NCBI GenBank assembly: GCA_001412365.1
Contig: LKUE01000394.1
Span: 1-9,952, forward strand
DNA: 9,952 nt
Origin: Desulfuromonas sp. SDB
Lineage (GTDB): Bacteria > SDB-A
Direction: 5' to 3'
The position numbers were made by a program, and so were the translations under genes. Below the pieces are notes generated by a model that saw only the letters and a list, made by a program, of their open reading frames with translations, was not told where the DNA came from and ran no database searches. Positions 1 through 5,517 of this stretch are shown piece after piece (within the stretch, counting starts at the first letter, position 1; every line of letters begins with the position of its first letter).

Positions 1-92
1 GGACTATCTTGTGTGTGTTATGATTTACTTACTTGATAAAAGGGATGAAGTTGGGTTAAAGAAGTTTTTCCTCTTTTTGTCTTATCTCTTCT

Positions 93-395
93 TTAGTCAT
101 AATGTCGTTTTTCTATCGGAATTATCTTAATTTTCTCAATATTAGCAATAATTTTCTTAAGTGTGAAATGTAGTTTATGTTTTTCTGGTGGATTTCCCCA
201 AAACAGGTCATCTAACTCGTAATCATCAGCTTGCATTATTTCTCTTGTGAGCTTATAGGCTTTATCGATGTATTCAGTCTCATCTTTGCAATCGTAAGAA
301 AGCAAACCGTAATATAATGTCAAATCATGAGTTAATTTCTCAGCCTCTACTAAAATCCCATGATAAGATTCTGTTGATAAATCATCTGTATCCAT
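93..395 (-). CDS. Small hypothetical protein (100 aa), probable cassette gene
   Basis: I do not recognise a named family. The product is a 100-residue, acidic, probably all-helical soluble protein with no signal peptide or membrane segment. Visible landmarks are EAEKLTHDLTLYYGLLSY at about 17-34, a DDLFWGNPPEKHKLHF stretch in the second half, and a basic IPIEKRHYD end. The ATG at 395 has no convincing Shine-Dalgarno sequence. It begins only about 23 bases after half-site TTGGTGTAAAC (418-428) and has no clear promoter of its own, as expected for a cassette gene read from outside. It shares strand with all other array genes. The reading frame is intact with a TAA stop, and the composition (helical, charged, no low complexity) argues for a real gene. 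Function is unknown. Confidence 0.6.
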   Translation of the reverse strand: MDTDDLSTESYHGILVEAEKLTHDLTLYYGLLSYDCKDETEYIDKAYKLTREIMQADDYELDDLFWGNPPEKHKLHFTLKKIIANIEKIKIIPIEKRHYD

Positions 396-417
396 ATACA
401 GGGATGTCTTTTTTTAC

Positions 418-533
418 TTGGTGTAAACCTTTCGCGGCTATATGAAGTTTTTGCAGAACGCAGTGGAGTTTAAATTTAACTGGAGTCGAAGGGGTAACCT
501 CATATTCCTTGTTATCGGCAGTACATAATTTTA
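418..533 (-). repeat. attC-like cassette recombination site A (weak palindrome)
   Basis: The site lies between the 100-aa gene and the TPR gene. Its ends are half-sites in opposite orientation: TTG-GTGTA-AAC at 418-428 and GTT-ATCGG-CAG at 511-521. Between them is a poor imperfect palindrome centred near TTTAAATTTAA (about 470-480), with TATGAAGTT on one arm and a TATGAGGTT equivalent on the other. The right end (511-533) is an inverted copy, 20 of 23 bases, of 1134-1156 on the far side of the TPR gene. The TAA stop of the TPR gene lies inside this end. By integron logic this is the 3' site of the TPR cassette. Internal pairing is much weaker than in site B, so the call rests mainly on the end half-sites. 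Confidence 0.5.
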
Positions 534-1155
534 TTCACCGAAAAGTTTTAACCACAGACCAAATTCCTTTTTATGATTTTTAATCTTTTTATCAAACCAA
601 TTATCAATTTCTTCATCCCAATAGCCATTTTTATCAAATCGTTTGTAAAATTGTTTTTCAGACATTTTTTCTAAAATACCAAGCATGAAATATCGAACAC
701 CTACATTATCATTAGGATTTGTATCTAATAACTTTTGAAATAGTGAGTAAGCTTCAAGTGTCTTATTGTTTTTCCAATATAATATGCCCATATTCACAAA
801 TGCTCTAATAATATGACGGTTTTCAAGCCAGCCCCATTCAAGTTTTTCAGGCCATTGTCCGGTCTTTTCGGTTACCAATTCCAGAGCTTTCTCATATGCA
901 TCAGTTATAACTTTATCTGATTCAGCTTTATCACCTGTCGCTTCAAGCAAATCAGCTAATAATAAATAAGGATCTAAAAAGTATTGATCTTTGTTAATTA
1001 ATTTTTTTAGCTTTTTAATTACTGATTGAATATTATCTTCAGTAATAGAATCCTGAAGATCATAAAACTCCATGTTTGTTTTTCGTTTTGTATCTATAAA
1101 TTCCTTCATTTCTCTTTCCTTCTATGTTGATGTTAAAATTATGTATTGTCTATAA
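428..1155 (-). mobile_element. Inferred gene cassette 1 (TPR gene plus site A)
   Basis: Assuming crossover after the G of GTT, as in integrons, the cassette runs on the minus strand from TT at 1155-1154 to G at 428, 728 bp in all. It holds one gene with about 25 bases between the 5' half-site and the Shine-Dalgarno region and no visible promoter, followed immediately by site A. Its 5' terminus (1134-1155) is complementary to its own site A arm (511-533). On circularisation these would rejoin as the two arms of one palindromic site. Boundaries are inferred. Confidence 0.5.
531..1109 (-). CDS. TPR-like helical protein, cassette gene
   Basis: A 192-residue soluble protein with tetratricopeptide-like helical repeats. 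One unit spans about 47-80 (PYLLLADLLEATGDKAESDKVITDAYEKAL) and a second about 103-136 (AFVNMGILYWKNNKTLEAYSLFQKLLDTNPND), ending in the NPND turn typical of TPRs. The remainder is Trp- and Lys-rich and probably helical (WDEEIDNWFDKK at about 164-175). There is no signal peptide. TPRs are protein-interaction scaffolds; no enzymatic motif is visible, so a specific role cannot be given. The ATG at 1109 is preceded by AGAAGGAAAG, a good ribosome binding site; Met13 is a weaker alternative. The gene fills its cassette tightly, with its stop codon inside the end repeat of site A. TPR identity is moderately sure. Confidence 0.75.
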   Translation of the reverse strand: MKEFIDTKRKTNMEFYDLQDSITEDNIQSVIKKLKKLINKDQYFLDPYLLLADLLEATGDKAESDKVITDAYEKALELVTEKTGQWPEKLEWGWLENRHIIRAFVNMGILYWKNNKTLEAYSLFQKLLDTNPNDNVGVRYFMLGILEKMSEKQFYKRFDKNGYWDEEIDNWFDKKIKNHKKEFGLWLKLFGE

Positions 1156-1289
1156 CGGTTACGCATATACGCAGTAGCGGGTTTTAAACCACTTACTTTG
1201 ATACTATCACTGTTGTTTATTTGGTTCATATTATGTTGTTTTATAGTATTTTGCCCGCTATTGCGTATATGCAATGTTCTCGGCAATAT
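1134..1289 (-). repeat. attC-like cassette recombination site B (strong imperfect palindrome)
   Basis: A palindrome of about 150 bp. GCATATACGCAGTAGCGGG at 1163-1181 pairs with 1254-1272 at 18 of 19 positions. Outer half-sites TTGTCTATAAC (1146-1156) and GTTCTCGGCAA (1276-1286) face each other. They are offset by unequal bulges, 6 versus 3 bases between the half-site and the main stem, as in the extrahelical bases of integron attC sites. An inner stem pairs ATACTAT (1201-1207) with ATAGTAT (1243-1249). The left end matches site A and the right end matches site C, so the site marks a junction between two cassettes. A terminator is less likely because there is no flanking T run and the stem is interrupted. 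The minus-strand adenine methylase gene ends inside its right arm. Confidence 0.7.
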
Positions 1290-2136
1290 TTTTTTCATAT
1301 TCATCAAATAATGTTCTTGTTTTCTGTGCTTTCGTTTCTAATGGATAATTGGATATAAATAATTCGTTTCCCTTTTGGTTTCCGCTGTTTCCTACATTTC
1401 GCATACCATAAGTCAAGTTCCATTTTTTAATATTGGCAAACGAAAATAAATTTCTGATAAATTCGCTATCGTCATAAGTGATGAGCCATTTATGATTAGT
1501 GTGTTTCAAAACTTCTGCAAATCTTTCGTGGTCAAAGGTTTTATGTAAATTTCCGTTTTTACCGTAAAGAGCGGAGTTGGTTGCAGAATAATATGGTGGG
1601 TCAAGAAAAATGAAAACATTTTCGCCTTCAGCTTCTATTACTTTTTGGTAATCAAGATTTGTGATTTTTGTATTTCCTAAAATATAAGACAAAGCTTTTA
1701 CTCTCTCTATACTTGATTGAGTAAACCGCTTGCTATACGCCGCATTTGAAAAACCACCACTTTCGGTTGTTCCCGAAAATGTTATACGATTAAAAACAAA
1801 AAATGCTGCTGCCCTTTTCAAATTATCAAAACAATCAATATTTTCCATTAGATATTTGTGCAATTCTTTACCTACATTTGAATTAACATGCCAATATTGG
1901 ATTTGCTCAATGAGTTTATCAGGGTTTTGTTGAGTTTGTTTCCAAAAATGATATAAATTTTCATAAATATCGTTTATCCAAAATTTTTTGTTCGGGAATT
2001 TTTGTTTGAGATATACAAAAACAGAACCACCACCGACAAAAGGTTCCCTAAATTCATCAAATTCAGGAATTAAATGGTCAATGAATTTTATGGCTCGGCT
2101 TTTACCGCCCGGATATCTTAATGGACTTTTTATCAT
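1258..2136 (-). CDS. D12-class (Dam-like) DNA adenine-N6 methyltransferase
   Basis: Transfers a methyl group from S-adenosylmethionine to adenine N6 in the target of the adjacent endonuclease, protecting host DNA. The 292 residues carry the alpha-class motif order: SPLRYPGGK (4-12), the SAM-binding loop EPFVGGGSVF (31-40), an acidic ND pair (55-56), catalytic LDPPYY (178-183) and NELFISNY (257-264) near the end. Length is usual for D12 enzymes. The closest named families are Dam/DpnM-type, but specificity for GATC cannot be read from these motifs. The ATG at 2136 lies 2 bp after the endonuclease stop, so translation is probably coupled. The last ten residues (NIAENIAYTQ) and the TAG stop are encoded by the right arm of palindrome B, so the recombination site forms the end of the gene. 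Confidence 0.9.
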   Translation of the reverse strand: MIKSPLRYPGGKSRAIKFIDHLIPEFDEFREPFVGGGSVFVYLKQKFPNKKFWINDIYENLYHFWKQTQQNPDKLIEQIQYWHVNSNVGKELHKYLMENIDCFDNLKRAAAFFVFNRITFSGTTESGGFSNAAYSKRFTQSSIERVKALSYILGNTKITNLDYQKVIEAEGENVFIFLDPPYYSATNSALYGKNGNLHKTFDHERFAEVLKHTNHKWLITYDDSEFIRNLFSFANIKKWNLTYGMRNVGNSGNQKGNELFISNYPLETKAQKTRTLFDEYEKNIAENIAYTQ

Positions 2137-2138
2137 TG

Positions 2139-3218
2139 TTATTCTGCTTTTTCGATTATTATTTGAAAATTATTTTCATCTGCTTCGTCAAACAAATTTT
2201 TTAGGATTTCTTTATGTTTTTTATTCAATTCAGGATTTGTTTCAAAATCAGATTGATAAATATCGTTTGTCAATTTTGACGAAGTGAGTTTGAGAATAGG
2301 AATTGCCAAATATTCATTGTCATTTACCGATACATTTTTCAAATTTGAGTAAAGTATCATTTTCAGCAATCCGTCTTTAATGTCGCCAATGCTTGGCAGT
2401 ATAGAATTTCGTGAATGTTTGGCTTCAATTAAATAGACTTTGTCTTTTTCTATTCTTATTTCATCGGTTGTAAAATAATATTTTCCGCCAAGATAGTTTT
2501 CAATAGTTATGGTTGCTTTTGTCAGAGTTGATAAAACTTCTTTGGGCTGAATAGTTTGCATTTCACGGTTTTGTGCTTCTTGTGCTTTTTGCCGTGATGT
2601 TTGCATAAACTCTTTAACACCGTTAATGAATTGATTGGCAAAACGGTCAATTCCCTGTTTGTTGTGAAATGATACATTTAATCGTTTTCCGATTTCATTA
2701 TAACTTGTTTTTACTTTTTGGATTAAATCGGAGAATGACTTTTCAATTTCTTTCAAATTCCAATGCAAAGCTGAACTGTGATAATTTTTTATTTCGGTAA
2801 TTTTTTGCTTTACCAACTCATTATCAAATTGTTGATTAGTGATTTTATTATCTCGTGTCTTATGTTTTTCGGCTGTTTTGTAATATGCAAAAACGACAAA
2901 AACATCAAGCAAACTCATAAGCGAAACAGTATCCCATTGGATAAAATCTCTGTCCCCCTTTTTACCTTCATCTTTGATAATTGGGATAACGGTTATTCGT
3001 TTTGCTGTTCCAAGCGTGTTATAAACTCTTTCGTATGGATAGGAACGGGTTCTTTTGGGCGAAACCCATTTTGACAAGCCAAATGAAAATCCGTTATAAT
3101 TTATCAAACAATTAGCAGGAAGTTCATTGATATTTAAACTATCAAAGTCAAATACTGCCAAATCACTTGTCAATTTAGATTTATATTCAATTCCCGTTAT
3201 TTTTGCTGTAATATCCAT
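2139..3218 (-). CDS. Probable type II restriction endonuclease, PD-(D/E)XK fold
   Basis: A 359-residue protein between two DNA methyltransferase genes, which strongly suggests the cognate endonuclease. A candidate PD-(D/E)XK site sits in the C-terminal half: TTDEI at 250-254, then VYLIEAKHS at 261-269, giving D252 or E253 plus E265-A-K267 for metal binding. A helix and the strand EYLAIPILKL follow, as in this fold. The N-terminal part holds a conserved-looking block, SPKRTRSYPYERVYNTL then RITVIPIIKDEGKKGDRDFIQWDTVSLMSLLDVFVVFAYY (53-113), possibly for target recognition. A charged helical segment at 150-225 may be coiled. The ATG at 3218 lies 4 bp after the upstream methyltransferase stop, behind AAAGGTAG. 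Cleavage site is unknown. An N-terminal region shared with non-nuclease proteins would be the main alternative. Confidence 0.75.
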   Translation of the reverse strand: MDITAKITGIEYKSKLTSDLAVFDFDSLNINELPANCLINYNGFSFGLSKWVSPKRTRSYPYERVYNTLGTAKRITVIPIIKDEGKKGDRDFIQWDTVSLMSLLDVFVVFAYYKTAEKHKTRDNKITNQQFDNELVKQKITEIKNYHSSALHWNLKEIEKSFSDLIQKVKTSYNEIGKRLNVSFHNKQGIDRFANQFINGVKEFMQTSRQKAQEAQNREMQTIQPKEVLSTLTKATITIENYLGGKYYFTTDEIRIEKDKVYLIEAKHSRNSILPSIGDIKDGLLKMILYSNLKNVSVNDNEYLAIPILKLTSSKLTNDIYQSDFETNPELNKKHKEILKNLFDEADENNFQIIIEKAE

Positions 3219-3222
3219 AAAA

Positions 3223-4077
3223 TTAAACTACCTTTTTCTTGTTTTCGATGTAATCCAAAGTTACAAATCTATACTTTCCTTGGTTACGTTCTATAACTTC
3301 CAAATTATCGGAATTAACCTTTTTTCTGATAACACTTTCCAAATCTCTAATAATTTCAATCCCGATTGAATTTCTGCCTAAATGATTTGCTACCTTCATT
3401 GTGGTTCCGCTACCGACAAAAGGATCAAGAACTGTGTCGCCAACATACGAAAATAGTTTTATTAACCGGTAGGGTAATTCGTCAGGGAAAGCGGCAACGC
3501 CTTTCTCAAGCTTTGATCCAGGTAAAACATTTGTCATTTCCCAAATGGTTTTATGCCAATTGTTATTTTGAAATTCTTTTTTATCAATTTTTGATTTTTC
3601 TCTTATTTCTTTTGAAATTGATCGATAATTAAATTTTCCTTTTTGGAAAATAATGATGCTTTCCAATAAGTTGTCAGGATAAAAATACATTGGATAAGGA
3701 TTTTGCAATAATACCCCGCTACGTTTACTTATTCGTAAATAACCATCGGGCTTTTTCCAAACAATTTTATCTCTGTATCTAAATCCAACACTTTGAAATA
3801 TCTTTATGGCATCAGCTGTTATAGGATATTTTTCTCCATTTACAAGCATATCATCAATATTTAAGGCAAATATTCTACCTTTTTGCAAAACACGATAGGC
3901 TTCTTTTGCCATTTTTTTTAAGACACCGAGATATTGTTCGTAATTTTTAAAAAGGTCTTTATAGTCAAACGGCGCATTAAAATAAGGTGGAGAAGTAATA
4001 ATTAAATGAATACTTTCAACAGGTATTTCAGCCATACTCATTGAATTACCGAATATTATTTTATGTTTTGTATTCAT
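3223..4077 (-). CDS. Beta-class DNA methyltransferase (N4-cytosine or N6-adenine)
   Basis: A 284-residue SAM-dependent DNA methyltransferase with the circularly permuted beta order. The catalytic motif TSPPYF comes first (28-33) and the SAM-binding motif DPFVGSGTT last (218-226), preceded by AAFPDELPYRLIKLFS (195-210). KIVWKKPDG (104-112) and IWEM (178-181) are also typical. TSPPY is compatible with N4-cytosine or N6-adenine methylation; the base cannot be settled here. It is first in a three-gene operon with the endonuclease and a D12 methylase. Systems with one alpha and one beta methyltransferase include DpnII-like systems and type IIS systems that need one enzyme per strand. The ATG at 4077 has no good Shine-Dalgarno; a TAATTTTG box lies just upstream. 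Confidence 0.88.
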   Translation of the reverse strand: MNTKHKIIFGNSMSMAEIPVESIHLIITSPPYFNAPFDYKDLFKNYEQYLGVLKKMAKEAYRVLQKGRIFALNIDDMLVNGEKYPITADAIKIFQSVGFRYRDKIVWKKPDGYLRISKRSGVLLQNPYPMYFYPDNLLESIIIFQKGKFNYRSISKEIREKSKIDKKEFQNNNWHKTIWEMTNVLPGSKLEKGVAAFPDELPYRLIKLFSYVGDTVLDPFVGSGTTMKVANHLGRNSIGIEIIRDLESVIRKKVNSDNLEVIERNQGKYRFVTLDYIENKKKVV

Positions 4078-4081
4078 GTTG

Positions 4082-4089
4082 CAAAATTA
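4082..4089 (-). promoter_or_regulatory. Possible Bacteroidota-type -7 box for the restriction-modification operon
   Basis: On the minus strand the sequence TAATTTTG fits the Bacteroidota -7 consensus TAnnTTTG exactly and ends 4 bases before the methyltransferase ATG. The TTG expected about 20 bases further upstream is not clear. If used, transcription would start at or near the ATG. AT-rich DNA gives such matches by chance, so this is only a candidate for an in-cassette promoter. Confidence 0.25.
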
Positions 4090-4135
4090 CCTTTTTTTTC
4101 AAAGTTTATCATTTAATCTCAGTATTTCCTTTATA

Positions 4136-4209
4136 TTGCCGAGAACGTTTGTGTAAATCCTATTGCGTATATTCCGCTAAATTGGTGGAATAAACACAAT
4201 TGCGTATAT
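4136..4209 (-). repeat. Integrase-proximal recombination site C (candidate attI-like site)
   Basis: TTGCCGAGAAC at 4136-4146 is the half-site that is inverted and identical at the other end of the restriction-modification cassette (1276-1286). Next to it lies a hairpin: TTGTGT (4149-4154) pairs with ACACAA (4194-4199), and TATTCCGC (4170-4177) pairs with GTGGAATA (4185-4192) with one G-T wobble, around a 7-base loop. The 13-mer CTATTGCGTATAT (4160-4172) is identical to 1258-1270 in site B. Unlike A and B there is no facing second half-site before the recombinase gene. A one-sided site between recombinase and first cassette fits an attI role; a decayed attC is the alternative. Confidence 0.45.
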
Positions 4210-4234
4210 TTTTCTTTTATCATTTTTAAACCCC

Positions 4235-5083
4235 TTAATCAAAAAAATCATCAATGGGATTTCTTATTTTATCAATTGCCTTTTTTGATACATGCGTATA
4301 AATTTCAGTTGTTTTAGAACTGTTATGTCCCAATAACTCCTGGATATATCTTAAATCAGTTCCTTGTTCGAGTAAGTGAGTGGCAAAACTATGGCGTAAC
4401 ATGTGTGGAGTAACAGTTTTACGGATTCCCGCCTTTAATGCAGCCTTCTTCAAAATATTTGCTACGCTGGTTGGAGAATACTTCCCTCCATTTTGACCTT
4501 CAAAGAGATATTTTTCCGGCTTATACTTTTTATAATAATCTCTTAATAGTGTAAGTAAATTTTCTGAGAGCAATGAAATTCTATCTTTCTTGCCCTTTGC
4601 TCCTTTTATATTAATTACCATTCTTTCAGAATCAATATCAGAAATACTGAGGTTAAATAATTCACTTCGTCTTAACCCAGCAGAATAGATCAACATTAAA
4701 ATAGATTTGTGTTTTATATTGTCGCATGATTTTAAAATACTTTTCACCTCGTTTTTACTTAATACTTTTGGCAATTTATGTTCTTTTTTAGGCCGATGTA
4801 AATCGTAATATTGTTTTTCTCTGCCAAGAATTTTTTCATAATAGAATTTAATTGCATTGATTCTTTGATTTTGCTGACTTGCAGAAATATTTTTTGTATT
4901 TATAAGCTCTAAAATATAAGAATTTATCTGACTTGTTGTCACATCCTGAATTTTTTCAACCTCATTCAATACCTCAAAATAGTTAAGAAAATCCTTAAAA
5001 TAGTTACAATATGTTTTTATCGTATTTTTGCTATATCTCTTTTGAATAAGTAAATTCTTATATTTTTCAATAACTTCTTGCAT
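4235..5083 (-). CDS. Xer-like tyrosine recombinase, probable cassette integrase
   Basis: Catalyses site-specific DNA cutting and joining through a tyrosine nucleophile. The 282 residues comprise an N-terminal SAM-like core-binding domain (about 1-90, KRYSKNTIKTYCNYFKDFL) and a C-terminal catalytic domain. The full set is visible: R138 (SAGLRRSEL), K163 (GAKGKKDR), H227 and R230 (HMLRHSFATHLL), H253 (LLGHNSSKTT) and Y262 (IYTHV). Length and layout match XerC/XerD. The segment from about 180 to 220 is short, so the insertion that marks integron integrases (IntI) near the HxxR box is absent. The C-terminal KIRNPIDDFF resembles the RSPLD end seen in IntI. The gene is codirectional with the cassettes, with its 3' end facing them, an arrangement known from reverse integrons such as that of Treponema denticola. 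The role as cassette integrase is inferred from context. Confidence 0.85.
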   Translation of the reverse strand: MQEVIEKYKNLLIQKRYSKNTIKTYCNYFKDFLNYFEVLNEVEKIQDVTTSQINSYILELINTKNISASQQNQRINAIKFYYEKILGREKQYYDLHRPKKEHKLPKVLSKNEVKSILKSCDNIKHKSILMLIYSAGLRRSELFNLSISDIDSERMVINIKGAKGKKDRISLLSENLLTLLRDYYKKYKPEKYLFEGQNGGKYSPTSVANILKKAALKAGIRKTVTPHMLRHSFATHLLEQGTDLRYIQELLGHNSSKTTEIYTHVSKKAIDKIRNPIDDFFD

Positions 5084-5382
5084 TACAATTCTCTCTTAAA
5101 GTATAACATAACATTAGGTGTACTAATGAAAAAAGCAAAAGTTGCTCTTCATGACTACATAATCTATATCGTTTGTTGATTGCTAACTGTTTACTATTAT
5201 TAAATATAATCTCTTTTTCTCCTTAATTTTTTCTTTGTATATGTTGCTCTATTCGGCAATCTAATCTAAAAAATAAGCGATAATCCTTTTCTTATAATTC
5301 TTTACTTCCCCAAAATCTTACTGATAACATCCTGATAAACGTATTGTGTTTAATGCGTCTATATGTTAATTTTAGTTGCATT

Positions 5383-5399
5383 TAGTATAATATATACTA
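5383..5399. repeat. Short perfect inverted repeat TAGTATA-ATA-TATACTA
   Basis: TAGTATA (5383-5389) and TATACTA (5393-5399) are perfect inverted copies around three bases, and TATAAT overlaps the centre. It could be a small operator or simply chance in an AT-rich spacer. No gene near it clearly depends on it. Confidence 0.25.
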
Positions 5400-5502
5400 T
5401 TATTTGTATGAAAAAGCAAGAGATAAATGAGAAATTCAAGAAACAGATGACAATAGAAAGAAAATAGACTGAATACTTGGATTCACTTTGACGGTCTAAA
5501 TA

Positions 5503-5517
5503 TGTCTTAAAAAGACA
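5503..5517 (-). terminator. Weak candidate terminator after the sigma/anti-sigma operon
   Basis: TGTCTT (5503-5508) and AAGACA (5512-5517) form a 6-bp stem with an AAA loop, 16 bases downstream of the anti-sigma stop codon on the minus strand. A few outer pairs (GGACTA with TAGACC) may extend it. The stem is AT-rich and followed by TATTTAG instead of a proper U run, so termination is only possible. Confidence 0.3.

Larger units (their letters stand above)
1156..4145 (-). mobile_element. Inferred gene cassette 2 (complete restriction-modification operon)
   Basis: With the same G^TT crossover rule, the cassette runs on the minus strand from TT at 4145-4144 to G at 1156, 2990 bp. It carries three genes (two DNA methyltransferases and one endonuclease) followed by site B. 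Its 5' end (4133-4146) and its 3' arm (1276-1289) are perfect inverted copies over 14 bases (ATATTGCCGAGAAC), different from those of the TPR cassette. A three-gene, 3-kb cassette is large by integron standards. Boundaries are inferred. Confidence 0.55.

Noticed and set aside
1134-1289. Palindrome B as a rho-independent terminator or insertion-sequence end
   Set aside because: No T run on either side, a loop of about 70 bases with a separate inner stem, no transposase or target duplication, and the ends match sites A and C in a cassette-specific way.
1122-1307. 61-codon minus-strand open frame between the methylase and the TPR gene
   Set aside because: It runs through palindrome B and overlaps the end of the methylase gene; the apparent protein is just the translation of the two repeat arms.
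1730-3632. Plus-strand open frames of 67-99 codons opposite the restriction-modification genes (starts at 1730, 1988, 2778, 3127 and 3366)
   Set aside because: They are antisense shadows of well-supported methyltransferase and endonuclease genes, with no ribosome binding sites or recognisable domains.
418-4209. CRISPR array or dif-module (pdif) explanation for the repeats
   Set aside because: Repeats are few, inverted and separated by whole genes, so not CRISPR. XerC/XerD dif sites are about 28 bp with two short arms and a 6-bp centre, unlike the 100-150 bp bulged palindromes here.
5408-5467. 19-codon plus-strand frame (MKKQEINEKFKKQ) downstream of a TATAAT-like sequence
   Set aside because: Too short, no Shine-Dalgarno, no known family; lysine-rich frames arise easily in AT-rich spacers.
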